Source: Sarocladium kiliense (taxonomy: Eukaryota > Ascomycota > Sordariomycetes > Hypocreales > Sarocladiaceae). Taken from it: DNA of 64,000 nt. Below the pieces are notes generated by a model. It was given only the letters and a program-made list of their open reading frames with translations, was not told the DNA's origin and did no database searches. A program made the position numbers and the translations under genes. The stretch spans positions 53,375-117,374 of the forward strand of contig JAUZTG010000001.1 of assembly GCA_030734395.1 (NCBI GenBank), written 5' to 3'. Positions 29,903 through 41,020 of this stretch are shown piece by piece (position 1 is the first letter of the stretch; the number at the start of each line of letters is the position of its first letter).

Positions 29903-31334
29903 ATGAGCACGCCAAGCTATCCCGGGGTCATTCCACCTCCACCCGGGGTCACACCAGACCTGAAAACCCCTCGTAACGCCGGGTGGACGCTGCTCCTTAG
30001 TTGGCTCATTGCATGCAATGTGCTCGCAATAATTGCCTTCGCTACCCGCGCATATGTCAAGGTTTGGATATTACGCAAGATCCTTCTCGAGGATGGTATG
30101 TATAGCTAAAGAGAGTCCCGCATCAGAGACAAAGCTAACTTGGTATTCAAGTAACGTGTACAATAGCTTGGGTATAGCCAGCAGGAACCTATTGCCCAAT
30201 ATATTATACGAGGTTTGACAAGCAGCGGCAGGTTTTAACTGTTCTATACTCGTCGACGAGCGCTGTTAGTAAGTCTATCCCTAAGCCATTCCATCGCCGC
30301 GCTTATCAGAATGTATGCTCACGTTATTGGGATAAAGTGCTTCACTATGGAGAGGGCCGTCATGCATGGGAAGTATCGCCAGAGGCGTACAAGCATCTTC
30401 TCAAGGTTAGTCTCGTCGGTTCTTCGCTTCGGTGGGGAATTTCTGGAACTCATGAACCACCCTTCTACAGTGGCTCTATGCCGGAAGCGTGATCTACTGC
30501 CCGGCGGCGTACTTCACCAAAGTGACGCTCCTGCTCATCGTTGCCCGCATCTTTACGGTGAGAGAGTGCGTCACCAGGAGCATCTACATTTTCGTCGTCG
30601 CGCTCTTAGTCGCCTACCTTCCCATGCAGATTACGAAAACTTTCATCTGCTCTCCCATCAAAGCCTTCTGGGACGACTCGGTGCACGGCTCATGCCTCGA
30701 ACAGCGCAAGATCTTCATCGCAGACACAACTGTGGGGCTCGTCACCGACTTCATAATTCTTATCCTTCCTATACCATTAATCTGGTCGCTGCACGCCCCG
30801 TTATCGAAGAAAATGAGGATTTCTGTGTTGCTCGGTGCTGGAGGAATTGCCACGGCCGTAACATGTTACCGCCTCTGGGCCGTTGTCCGGTTCATACATT
30901 CACAAGACGTCACTTCGGACTTTGTCAAGCAGAGTGTTGCTGTGTGAGTTATTATAACCCGAGACTACACGGCATGAGCGGGCTAACATATCTCTGTGGT
31001 AAATAGATTAATTGAGCTCACTATCGGCTTCATTTGCTCATGCTTACCAGCTACCAATATCTTAATAGAACGATACGTGTCAAAGCGGTCATCGACATCG
31101 ACCATACCTCCGGTCTCCTATGGCGAATCTCCCTTTGGGGAGCATCCACATAGTCTTCAGTCTGGGGCTTCGAGGCCCAGCGACCCAGGGGCACCCAGTA
31201 CTTCCAACAGGTTTCCCCTGGGGGACTCGCGGGTGGACATCAATATTGAGCTCTCGTCGCTGTATGATCAGCCGGAGCTTCGCGGAGTCTCAAAAAGCTC
31301 CTTGAATTCTACACCGCGGAGCCAGCAGGGATAG
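29903..31334 (+). CDS. Fungal rhodopsin-domain integral membrane protein, five exons
   Basis: Exons 29903-30095, 30152-30171, 30310-30405, 30471-30943 and 31007-31334 join without a stop to 369 residues. All introns begin GT and end AG. An extracellular Pro-rich N-terminus (YPGVIPPPPGVTPD) leads into helix 1 (WTLLLSWLIACNVLAIIAFA). Further membrane segments include YFTKVTLLLIVARIF, IYIFVVALLVAYLPM, FIILILPIPLIWSL and IGFICSCLPATNILI, giving the seven-helix layout of the fungal Rhodopsin family (PTH11-like relatives). The conserved motif PIKAFWDD is present. The Ser/Pro-rich C-terminal tail (SRPSDPGAPSTS) is cytoplasmic. The role is unknown; relatives are often proposed as surface sensors. The tiny 20-nt exon 2 is the least certain part. 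The gene appears intact, unlike most neighbours. Confidence 0.8.
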
Positions 31335-32721
31335 CTTGCATGAGTGGGATCGAGATTTCACGAATCCAGAGATAGTGGAACAAATGGACGTCTCGACGGA
31401 TGTCACGAGGCTGAGGGGATAAGGCTATGGGGAAAGGTCGGCAGGGACGAGGATCCTGGGTATGGTGGGCATGGTAGGCATTATGCCATCTGTGCAACCG
31501 GAGGTCTCAGAGATCGGTCTCTTAGCGGGTAACCGGCGAGCCAGCCTCCCAGACTGCCTCAGAGCGTTTTTCAGTGTTGGAGAGGCTGCTATTGCCGGTG
31601 ACGGATAGTTGCGACATCGGAAGAAGATACGGAAGAGGATATGGAAGATGGATGCGTTAAAGCTGGTCCGATGCCCGATGCGGATGAAGAGGTTTGAGCG
31701 AGGAGGTTTGACCAGCAGACTTGCAGGGTTATATGAGCCGACATGGTACCATATTGTGAGCATATCGGAGGCCCTCACCCGACACGGAGAATTATGCGAT
31801 GATCCAGGATCAATAAGCGTGACTGTGCCGCTATCTGGGCAACTGGGCTTGGGTGCGGCAGTGGTGATCTGATGTAAATATGACGACGCGGGCCTGCGGG
31901 GATGAACTGCAAAGTCCCCAGCGATCACCCGCCCAATGAATGAACTATCGATATCTATGCTCCACTCGACAGTGACCTAGCACTGCTTTAAACACGGAGC
32001 GAGGCCCGCCTTTCTCAGGCTTCAAGAACGTATCAGGCTCAGTTTCGCAAGGCGATGGGAGGCTGTGGTGGTTGCTACGTCCCTTGGGACAACAGACATC
32101 ACGGTGCGCAACCGAGGTTGAGATGGAGTAGAGAAGCTGGCCCTGGATGTAAATACCTGGATTCGGATGCGATTCCGGGATTTGTGATTGGTCAGAGAGC
32201 CTGCTAGCATTGAATCGAGATTCGCGACGTGGACACTCACAAAACTGCCCCGTGCTCGATTCTGTCAAGCACTGCTCCTGGTAACGTGTACTTATGCCAC
32301 TCTCCGCCAGCAGCGCTGAATGTATGTACTCGATATCGACGATTCCTGGCGTTCCCTCGTGATGGTCACCTACTGGTGCGCTTGGCAGCGGAGGACGTGG
32401 TCTCGGCCCAAGGAGGGGCCCAGCTCCTTTGGATCACTGGCGAGGCCTGAGCCCGAGCCGCCGGAGGATCCTTACCGACAGTCAAGATTCACTTTGAGAG
32501 GTTCTGCCATGTCCCCATCAGATGCCCCCGTCTGCTGTTCCAGAACTGCCTCTCTTAACAGTTGTTAAAGCCCGAGTCCGATTGCCTCTTTCCCACGAAG
32601 GCAAATAATATCCACGCCTGCGCCATACAACAGGCCTTTGTGCATACAGAGTGCACGGTACCTTCCTGCCCAACCCTGAGGATCTTGTCTGTCGAGGAAG
32701 AAGACCAGCCAAGTCATCCAG
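31335..32721. other. Intergenic; possible decayed 5' end of the FRQ-like gene
   Basis: No supported gene. Open frames on either strand (for example 31425-31928 minus) lack domains. The last ~250 bases precede the FRQ-like coding similarity and may hold its decayed N-terminal coding region, but I cannot align it by eye. Confidence 0.4.
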
Positions 32722-34669
32722 ATGCTCCGGACCGCTGCGCTCTCCAGTAGCGCAGGCGACTATCGCAGTATAATCGATGACCTGACCATGGAAATCCAGA
32801 AACTCAAGGAGGAGCTGAAGATGTATAAGCAAGATGGCCCGGACCACATGTGGAAAGAGAGGGCTTTTGAGATTACGATCTATGGCCTGCCGGAGAAGCA
32901 GCAGCGCGAGCTCCAGACGACACTAGGGGACTTCGCAGCTGGTCTCAAGAGTTTCCCTGATGCATCGTCGCCGCAACGCCAGTGTATCGTGTCGAAGGAT
33001 GCCACCCAGGGTCACATATACTCGGGGTTGTCGTCCAAGTATGCGCCATCGTCTTTAGACGCAAAGCAGACGCCTATAGACTCGGCGTATGCGTCCATAT
33101 CCCCTGCTGCTGTTTCGTCGGGTTCATCTCTCGGGAAGCCGTCAGTAGGCACAAGGGCAGGTTCTTCTGGCCAGAACGTTCAGCATCATCTGCGCGATAT
33201 CTCAGAAGGCCTGTATCCTCGTCCGACTATGATGAACGACGAGGACAAGAAGCAGCTTGTCGTTCGCCGCCTCGAGCAATTATTTAGCGGAGATATCGCT
33301 GGCCGTAAGCCCCCGACGGGTTCCGCCTTCGCTGCCTCCAGCGGAAGAAAATACCCATGTGCTGACTCTGGCGACCCTGGACAAGCAGGCGCTACATCAC
33401 TCCAGTGTTCATCAACCACCAGTTCTCATTAACCAGCCAACAAGGGAGGCTCGGATGCTAGCTCTCAATCAACAGCCCGGTAATGAGCAGAAGAAGTCTC
33501 GACCGAAAGGCACCGGCTACATGTCGAACTGGACCGGCGAGCAAAGCAAGGACAATCGCAGCGGCACCAACATGTCACCACCGCACACGCGTTTAACGGA
33601 GCAACGTTCCACACGACCAGATGAGCTGGATCCGGATCGCATTCAAGTCCCATTCGAGAACAGGGACTACATCAAACATCTCCGTCTTGCCCTGCCAGAG
33701 CTGTTTAGCGGAGCAAATGACCCAATACAACCTAGTCATTCTGATACTGAAGGCTGGGTCTACCTTAATCTTCTCTGCAATCTGGCTCAGCTCCACCTCC
33801 TGAACGTTACGCCGACCTTCGTGCGATGGGCTGTGTCCGATATAAGCACCAAGTTCCAGCTCTCGCCCGATGGTCGCAAGATCAGATGGCGCGGGGCCAC
33901 TGAAGGAGCGCGGTCCGCTCGAGAGTCTTTGGGGAACAGCTCACAAAGGAGCGCCGAGCCGGGAGACAACGTCTCGAGCAAGAAGGCTAGCGAGTCCCAT
34001 CAGAAGCGTCAGCAGACCGGGCAGTCAACTGGGTATGGACGTCAGCCCGTTGCCGACTCGAGCAAGAATCTATCAAAGTTCGGCGCTCAGCTATCCGCCT
34101 CGTCAGAATCTTTCCACTATAAGCCGTCGTTTGTTCATCAGCATTCCTTTACTGGAACAAGCTTACCGGGAGAGACTATCACATCGTTTGGTCCAACTGA
34201 GCATAAATCCCTTGCCGAGTCGGGCTGGGGTCTGGGTGTCTCTGGAACCTCGAAGCGGCGAAAGCGTCGTCATGACGGCGCGATCACCTACTACAGTGGT
34301 GCGCCATTTTGTATCGACTTGGCGGGTGACCGCGACGATGTTTCTTCAATGACGTACATGTCGTCAAGCGGCGAAACCCGGCAGGAGACTGTCAGCATGA
34401 TGATTCAGGGGTCAACTCGGTCGACTTCAGGTTCGTCATTGGCCTATAAACCTTTGATTGCTCAGTCTCGCGCTTTCGCCTCCGTCGACGTGGATGTCGA
34501 GAGTGACCCGGGCCTCATTATCCACATGCCCTGGACAAAGGAGCGGCTGTATACGAAAGTTCGTCCACTCGAACCTTCTGGCCTTGGAGGCGTGTTGCCC
34601 GATGACCACTTCATAGTTGTAGCTGTGAGACTTAGACGAGGATTACTTGAATGGTCTTTCCAACTGTAG
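32722..34669 (+). pseudogene. frq-like: FREQUENCY-like circadian clock protein, frameshifted paralogue
   Basis: The first frame (32722-33432) holds the FRQ coiled-coil core (DYRSIIDDLTMEIQKLKEEL) and DEDKKQLVVRRLEQLFSGDI. Near 33300-33340 the frame slips, and similarity continues in a second frame (to 34669) with LDPDRIQVPFENRDYIKHL, GWVYLNLLCNLAQLHLLNVT, STKFQLSPDGRKIRWRG, a basic block before HDGAITYYSGAPFC, and the C-terminal EPSGLGGVLPDDHF. In Neurospora, FRQ is the negative element of the clock, binding FRH and casein kinase. Total coding is about 640 residues against roughly 990 in Neurospora, so parts are missing. The frameshift and short length argue for a decayed duplicate. FRQ duplications in F. 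oxysporum have been reported, which fits. The family call is firm. Confidence 0.85.
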
Positions 34670-34765
34670 CTAGCATACGCATTATTCCATAACTATACTG
34701 GAATTCCATACGGTTTCCCCACCCTTGCTTGATCATCTTTGCCTTGCTGTTGCTTGAAGATAGAT

Positions 34766-35319
34766 CTACATGCCTGCATCTCTACCACGCCAAATCGACA
34801 TAATCCTTTTAGCTTTTTGATGTGCCTCGTCAATTGCTTCCTTGCTTGACTCCTCACGACATAAGTGTTCGAAGCTTGTATAGTGATCAAGAACATACTT
34901 GTGAATGGTGAACTTTACCTCGGCCTGCTTTGACGCGAGGGAGTGCGAAAAACAAAACCGGCGGAGTTCAGTCTTGTCCGTAAACGGCATACCAGGGTAA
35001 GTCTTGACCAATTTTCGTGACCATTTTTGTTTCGCTAACTCTATCCTGGCATAATAGTAAGATCGAGCCTTCTCGAAGGTATCCTTGGGCACATAGAGGC
35101 CATTGTGCTTCGCGGGTTTCTTTTTGCTCTGCGGGCGGTACTGATAAAGGGAGTAAACAACAACCTCGATTTTCATGCAGAGTACAGTTGAATACCTACA
35201 TGTGCATAGATTGCCTGGTCTGTGTCCCTGGCTAGACTGCGACAGTGTCGAGTCACAAAGGGGTTGCCAGCGGGAACGAAGATGTATCCTTGTGGCGGAT
35301 ATTCGCCATCAAACAGGAT
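34766..35319 (-). CDS. DUF2293-type protein, two 3' exons
   Basis: The minus-strand exon 35200-35319 (after a TTTAACGCAG acceptor) encodes YPPQGYIFVPAGNPFVTRHC, followed by a 59-nt intron (GTAGGT...ATCAG, 35141-35199) and exon 34766-35140 beginning YRPQSKKKPAKHNGLYVPK and ending MSIWRGRDAGM. The layout (aromatic P/G-rich entry, K-rich linker, His/Tyr helix KFTIHKYVLDHYTSFEHL, terminal WRG) matches my memory of the fungal DUF2293 domain, whose biochemical role is unknown. One or more 5' exons are expected; a coding-like frame at 35406-35630 (KDERALSYQHWLFSHPKGNI) is a candidate, but its junction is not clear. No break is visible in the two exons. Confidence 0.55.
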
Positions 35320-36223
35320 CTGCGTTAAAGATGTCAGATATCGGACAATATGACCAACAGAAATAAAGTTAACTATTGTCTCCAAGACAGACCTGCTCTC
35401 CATGTTTATTTGTCTAAATTTTGCGCTCTTGTGCTCCAAAGTTCTTGCTCGAAAGGCGCCTCGAATAAGCGATCACGTGAATGCAGCATATTCAAAACTA
35501 TATTCCCTTTGGGGTGGCTGAAAAGCCAATGTTGATATGAGAGCGCCCTTTCGTCCTTCGTCTTCTGTAAGATGTACGCCCAGCATTCCTTGTAATGTCC
35601 TTCCACGATCCTGCTTCCTTGACTTTCCATGTTCCCAGCTTTGACTTTGTCGCATCTTGGCCGCAGATTATAAGGAAATGCACACTAGGGCACCTCTTGA
35701 GTAGGACTGTTTGCTTCGGTCGGACTTCCAGGTGGATGGGCGTCTAACAAGAAACTCCATTCGAACCTCGTAGCAGAGGCTTCTGAATTGTTGCAATCGG
35801 TGGTATTCATATCTGGATAACGGGGCGTGGGTGTAGAAGATCTTGCGAATGGGTGGAAGCCGTGCATGAAGGCACGAAGAGAGGTGATAACCGCTCAAGG
35901 GGGCAGTCGGACCATCTTAAGTATCGGGAGAGAACACACTCATGCCCCTTGCAGGCCTCCAATCCCATCCTTCGCAGAGACCCATGGCGCCACGCCAAGC
36001 GGAATCGAGTAGAAGGGCATACATCAGCTCTTTTGAGCAAAAGCTGCACTGGCTTAGGCCAACCAAGTCCGATTCGATGCGTTGGCAAGTTTGCACTTGA
36101 CTGACTGGGGGACGAAACTGTCCCCACTAAAAATAGATTGGGATGTCCTCATTTCTGACCCCCACTAAGAGCCACTGGTGGTCTAAGATCTGGGGTTGCC
36201 TTTGTGTAGAGCATACGATGTGC

Positions 36224-36330
36224 TACCCTACACTTTGCTGTCCTACAATGTGATGTCCTACAACGCGATGTCCTACAATGTAGTGGTCTATCGTACAGTA
36301 TGCTATCCTATCGTATGCTGAGCTATACAG
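36224..36330 (+). repeat. Degenerate minisatellite, about 15-bp unit
   Basis: Six or seven imperfect units of the form GATGTCCTACAATGT follow each other (for example GCTGTCCTACAATGT, GATGTCCTACAACGC, GATGTCCTACAATGT), decaying toward the 3' side into CTATCGTA-type units. Confidence 0.65.
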
Positions 36331-36780
36331 AGGCTAGCTCACTGTATACTCGGTAAAGGCTGGCTCATCGCATTACAGCACACTTTTCGGGACATTACAC
36401 AACAGTCTAGACTATACATTGGGATCTCGCCCTACAGCACTATAAGATAGCGTCAAGTCAACTAGATAGATAGATTTAGATATTGGATAGTCCAACCCCT
36501 TTCCACATCCATCAAATCACTGTCTATTTCTTGGTCGATACTGTAAACTGATCACCCTCTTCGAATTGTAGTAGTGATACCTTTGCCGGTGGCGCCAATG
36601 CCAACCTCCACGGGGTTTTGATAGGCAGGGGTATCTAATTTTAGCCCTGCCAGATCCACAGGCGATCGCAGGCGCTTCCAAGGCCACCACTTGTTAGACC
36701 ACTTGACCATGTTTGTTCGGAATCCTCAGAACGGGCCTGCAATTCAGAAAAGCCCCGTCCACCGTACCACCGGTAGAGGT

Positions 36781-36807
36781 CTTGCTGGCAAGGCTCTTGC
36801 CAGCAAG
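36781..36807. repeat. Perfect 12-bp hairpin
   Basis: CTTGCTGGCAAG and CTTGCCAGCAAG are exact reverse complements with a GCT loop. There is no T-run and no nearby gene end, so a terminator role is not indicated. Confidence 0.6.
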
Positions 36808-36844
36808 GATTCGGCCCCCTTGCCAGTGATACAAGCTAGCATCT

Positions 36845-37240
36845 GGATGGTATGTGATGTTGACGTAAAGCGGGTATGCCTGGTATACGAAACGAAGGGT
36901 ACCATCCAGGGCGGGCGGTCGCCGAGACAGCGATTAGAGCTATGTGTGTCAACAAATAGGTCTGTTCAGGAGCGCAACATGCGGGCTGGCGTCAACCACA
37001 GGAGGAGCTGTTTTCCTGATGTTCATTAGCGGTTGCTCCGGAGCATCACTCCGGCGTTGAGCTTCCTTGGGTAGCTCAAGTAGTGTATTTAGTTTACCGG
37101 CCTCACAACGGGTAACCCCAGAGCTTAGAGTTTGAAGCCACCCCTACCCAGCTCGAAGAAGCAGCATGCGCGACATGTATGCCACATGCTTCGCAGCCTA
37201 GCGCCTTCAATGAAGGGTTGAAGTGATATGAAGGACAACT
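36845..37240 (-). repeat. Arm 1 of a ~400-bp dispersed inverted repeat
   Basis: Read on the minus strand, this stretch matches 44545-45040 on the plus strand in collinear blocks: GAAGCATGTGGCATACATGTC, GATGCTCCGGAGCAACCGCTAA, CATGTTGCGCTC, TTTACGTCAACATCACATACC (each within 1-4 mismatches). The plus-strand copy carries an extra ~80 bp. There are no terminal inverted repeats or coding capacity, so it is an unclassified repeat or an old segmental duplication. Confidence 0.65.
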
Positions 37241-37435
37241 CCTGCACCAGAATGGATAATTTAGGCGTTCAGCGGAAGCATTCACCTTATTCAGTGGGAT
37301 CCACATTCTGAAGGTCTGTCGGGTTCCTTTGGCGCGTCATCAAGCTGCGGCTCTGCGGCACTCTGTTCACAACCCAATAGAGCACTTCCTCCTCCTCGTT
37401 TGCCTCCGGCTCCTCTGGACCCTCCAGTACCAGAG

Positions 37436-37747
37436 TCACACTGGTTCAGGGCTTGCCACCTTTGTCCTTCTGAAAGTCCCTTGGTCCTCATGGTCTAATA
37501 CTACCTGCGCCGAAAATGACGGCATAATACCGTCAGCGTGACTCACTTCGCAAGTCCCTCCCAAGCGGAGGAATGTGTCCGGTTGTTGATCTTTCGGGAT
37601 AGTTTCTGAAAGTTGCTTGATGCTCTTTTGGATGCTCGACTCCGCGCTGCACCTCCATCTTACATTTTCCGAAGATGATACTGGGATTTTCCAATAGAAC
37701 TGGATACGATTTACCTTTGCTAGCGACAGAATCCAAGTTCGAGACAT
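37436..37747 (-). CDS. Hypothetical small protein
   Basis: A 103-residue minus frame with ATG at 37745-37747 and natural composition (SIQKSIKQLSETIPKDQQPD; a single Cys pair region). No signal peptide and no domain. It is divergent from a Zn2Cys6 gene 64 bp away, so the two could share a promoter. It may also be a chance frame. Confidence 0.3.
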   Translation of the reverse strand: MSRTWILSLAKVNRIQFYWKIPVSSSENVRWRCSAESSIQKSIKQLSETIPKDQQPDTFLRLGGTCEVSHADGIMPSFSAQVVLDHEDQGTFRRTKVASPEPV

Positions 37748-37810
37748 TTATGAAGGGGGTAAACCGACATCACAGGAGCCGTCTGAATTTTCTCGTCCCA
37801 CTGACGCGAG

Positions 37811-38315
37811 ATGGAAAGACGAATTCAGCCGTTAGCTTCTGCTCCTTCGATTGACAGACGGCCCGAGAGCCAAGAGTATTTGTCTCTCAAGTCGCGAACT
37901 TCGTTGCAGAAACGCCCTCGTATTGGTGTCGCTGCGGCCTGCGAGCATTGTAGACAGAAGAAGTCAAGGGTCAGTGAGTAGGCTTTGCTGGTCTTTACGA
38001 GCTTTGCTACCTCCCAGATCAACACCAAGTGAACTTTCTGACCCCCCTCAGTGTGACGGACAAAGACCTTCATGTGAACGATGCCGATTCGAGAAGGTTG
38101 AGTGCTCGTACCACACGGCACAAGGAGAGACACATCACAGGGCGTGTAAACGGAGATATGAAGAAGCAATGGAGGAGAATCGGGCACTCCGAGAGTTGTT
38201 CACTCTGATCCACGAACGGCCGAGAATGGAAGCAAATCAGATATGCGAATGCATACGGGAGAGCAAGGATCCTCTGGAGGTGCTACAGCTCGTCAAGCAG
38301 GCTGATCCGGGCTAG
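37811..38315 (+). CDS. Short Zn2Cys6 transcription factor, copy 2
   Basis: Exons 37811-37969 and 38052-38315, split by an 82-nt intron (GTCAGT...CCTCAG) at exactly the same place in the zinc cluster as copy 1. The cluster is CEHCRQKKSR then CDGQRPSCERCRFEKVEC. Beyond it, the segments GETHHRACKRRYEEAMEENR and PLEVLQLVKQAD align with copy 1 (GETHHTAMKRKYQEAMEENQ, PLEVLQLVKQAD). It stops at residue 140, right after VKQADPG, so it lacks the ~80-residue tail that copy 1 keeps. A later frame (38486-38833) might once have been its continuation. It is either a DNA-binding-only protein or a truncated duplicate. Confidence 0.75.
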
Positions 38316-39980
38316 AACTAATAATTGCAACACAATCGTGGCACGAGCCATTCATCAATGTGCTATCCCGAACGCACCCAGCATATCTTCCTCCATAATG
38401 CTCCAGAGCTCCCGGTAGGACCGTCAACCCACCAAGCTGATGGCCAAGTGGACTGTTCCGGAGCAGAAGATGTCACCTTGAGAGCGTGCGGACCTACGGA
38501 GAGAGGGGGAACAACAATGCAGAAGACAGTATCGAGTGGCCCGTTTGCGGACGTCCTCTCAGCTGCCCAGGCTTTCCTGAATCGCAGGTCCGTAGCTGGA
38601 CGCGGGAAGCCTGGGAGGGGTCTGCAGCGTTTGACCCGCTCCTTTGGATCAAGGGACCTGCATATACTGGTTTCACGGTGAGCGATGCTCAGGAGGCTAT
38701 AGGCCAAGCTGAAACGGGGAGAAACAGGACGCCTGCAATGTCATACTCTTCCAGGGCGTACCCTCAGAGCCACCGTCTACTCTTGTCACTGACAGGTGCA
38801 TTGCGGCGTTGCAAGACATCTGCCTGTACGTGAAAAGCAATCCGCCGCACTCAGCAGCCCAAAATTGCATGTCTCGTGGGCATACCCCTCAATTTTTCAC
38901 CCCGATTTCGTTGGCCAGCAAAGTTTCCTGATGGTACTCTTCAGGTCTGCCGCAGACGAAACCCTTCATCTCCATGCCGGGAGCGGCCTGCCCGCCCTGT
39001 TTGCGCTGGCCTGAGAAGCCGCATGGCTTGGCCAAATGGGCGTGGCGGCCGTGACTAGTTGTTTGTTGGAACCGTTGGTTGGCTTGGCCGCCCGACGATA
39101 ATACCAGCAATAGTGTTTTGCTCACGGCACCGTCGCCAGCACTTCCGCAGATATCGGGATCAAGCGCACTGACAACCCGGGCTGTTGATGCCGCCACAGC
39201 AAGCATGCCTAGGGCCGTTGTCCCGACCATGCTGAGATATGAAAAATGATGGGTCTTATGAAGCCGAGAAATGTTGTACAAGGATAATCCCGTCATAACC
39301 AGTCAAGAAAGGTCCCCTGATTCACTTTGTAAAACAGCGCAGTCGACACTCGAAGAGACGGAGCAGGCGTGAAGCACTGACGACGGGCTCGCACCAGGAC
39401 CGATGGTGACCGAAGTGGATATGCTGAGGATGACAGAAGCCTTGATAGTTAGCAAACGATTTCGTACCTCATTCACAAACAAACTCTAGGGTCGGGCAAC
39501 ATCGCAGCTTCTGGGCATGTAGTGACGTTTTCGATGTGGTATCGTTGATCGAGAGCTGGCGACGACGGCTACAAGAGCCTGTCGGCAGCAGGTCGGGTGG
39601 AAGAGGCGTCGATGGGAACGGTTGGGCGACAGAAGGTACGAGTGACTAGCACAGAAAGCTCGAATTCGAAACACAGTCATCTGGAGAGGTGGGCTGCCGT
39701 GGATTATTGAAGGTTGACACCGTGACGCGACGACTGGAATGCAGTTGTTGCCGCAAACGGGTCGGAGAGGTCGTTGCCGTGCGAGAAGGGAGTCCGGCGG
39801 GTCGCGGAAGATGATGGACGGATGAGGCTAGCCGACGATAGAAAGCAAGCTCTCCACCGCGTCAGACATGTCCACACATCACGACAACGCGCGTCGGCTG
39901 CTTTCTTCCCTCCTTCAGATCCAAATACTCCAACGATTGATACAACGATTGATCCAGTTCTATTCCGAATCGGTTCAACT
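38316..39980. other. Decayed downstream region, no supported gene
   Basis: Open frames on both strands at 38325-38833 may be remnants of the Zn2Cys6 C-terminal region. A minus frame at 38889-39296 contains a hydrophobic N-terminal stretch (MVGTTALGMLAVAASTARVV) that resembles a signal peptide, but the rest is featureless. 39300-39980 shows nothing recognisable. Confidence 0.4.
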
Positions 39981-40530
39981 TCCTGATTGATTCCTACTCG
40001 GTTGTAGCCGCTGTTTATCCGCAGCCATGCCCGGTTGGCAGGGATCTGCAGACAGCCGACGCACCGAGGATGCTGTTGGAGCAGAACCAGCTGTCCCAGA
40101 TTGCCCGCCGCTCTATCTAGCTTATGTAGCTTCTGTTGAAGAATCGCTTTCTGTACGCAACCTTTCACTATGCTGTCGTTCCCTCTAGACTCATCTTTTG
40201 TGACCTTGTGGCAGGCTCGGTAGGTGCTTTGTGCAAAGCGCCCTGCGTGGTTCTGCATACCTACAGTCTCCCCCCAGCCTTGGCTTCGTTTGTTTGTCTA
40301 TCCTTGTCCCCTGGTCTCGCATGTTCCATAAACTGTACCTGTGTATTCTTGGTACCTCCAGCTGGGTTCCTATGTGGCTTTCTTCTGCTTGATGTTGACT
40401 ACCATCCCCGCCCACGGCATCGAGTCCAGCTTCATCTTATCGCAGCACAATGCTCCGATTCGGGTCGCCTGATTACTAGACGTGAGAGCTTCCGCGCGGA
40501 GCTCGCAGACCTTGCCGTGTTCTGAAGGTG
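39981..40530 (-). mobile_element. LINE C-family fragment, heavily decayed
   Basis: The plus-strand reading begins CCTACTCGGTTGTAGCCGC at 39991, matching the LINE C 3' end (CCTACTCGGTTCTGGCCGC at 17322). CATACCTACAGTCTCCCC at 40257 also matches LINE C (GTACCTACAGTCTCCCC at 17586). Coding similarity is nearly lost. Short GATTGAT-type repeats at about 39934-39992 resemble a tail. Confidence 0.65.
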
Positions 40531-40577
40531 GGTGAGTCCTTCTGGGCTACGGAGGACCAATCCGTCTGTTCTGTATA

Positions 40578-40934
40578 TTGTGTGTCATCGGTCGTAGCAT
40601 GCCGAGTGTCTGTGCTTGCTTCGCGCGAGAGTTGACGCCGTTCTGTCAAGGAAACGTGCCGTTGTCGGACGTTGCAAACGTTATTCCTCAAGCAAATATA
40701 TCCCATGTCGGATGGCTTACGAAAGAGGGAGAGCTCAAAAGAGCGTCCTCCATAGTAGCGAAATTCACAGATCCAAGGATGGCGAATGCCACGATATATG
40801 CCGGCATGGCATGGGAGGGCCAGATACGCCAGTGTCAACTCTACGATTGGGCCTGCAGAATCAAGCAATGCTTCCGTTGCTACAATTACGGTCACATTAC
40901 CCGCGGACGACGCCACCACAGCCTGACTAGCTGA
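40578..40934 (+). pseudogene. LINE ORF1 (gag-like) fragment
   Basis: A plus-strand fragment with IPQANISHVGWLTKEGELKR, ASSIVAKFTDPRMANATIY and a single CCHC-type start (CFRCYNYGHITRG). It aligns with the LINE C ORF1 core (IPKAEIKHISWLTRSAHTKS, CFRCHKYGHIGTQC) at about half identity. The knuckle is cut before its last Cys and the reading frame ends. It is oriented opposite to the LINE fragment just to its left, so at least two insertions or a rearrangement are needed. Confidence 0.7.
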
Positions 40935-41020
40935 TCACTCCAGGCGTAAACCTGTTGACAATACAGATATATGGACATCGCCCTCAATAACTAGGTGCTC
41001 TCCCGCAGCCTCATATCGGA

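Larger units (their letters stand above)
35631..36844. other. Intergenic with tandem-like and hairpin sequence
   Basis: No gene is supported. A degenerate tandem array occupies 36224-36330 and a perfect hairpin 36781-36807. A minus frame (35807-36127) is open but featureless. Confidence 0.45.

Noticed and set aside
31425..31928. 167-codon minus-strand frame downstream of the rhodopsin-domain gene
   Set aside because: No domain, shuffled composition and no promoter or splice context.
36781..36807. Rho-independent-type terminator
   Set aside because: The hairpin is perfect, but this is a eukaryotic sequence with no U-run and no gene end nearby.
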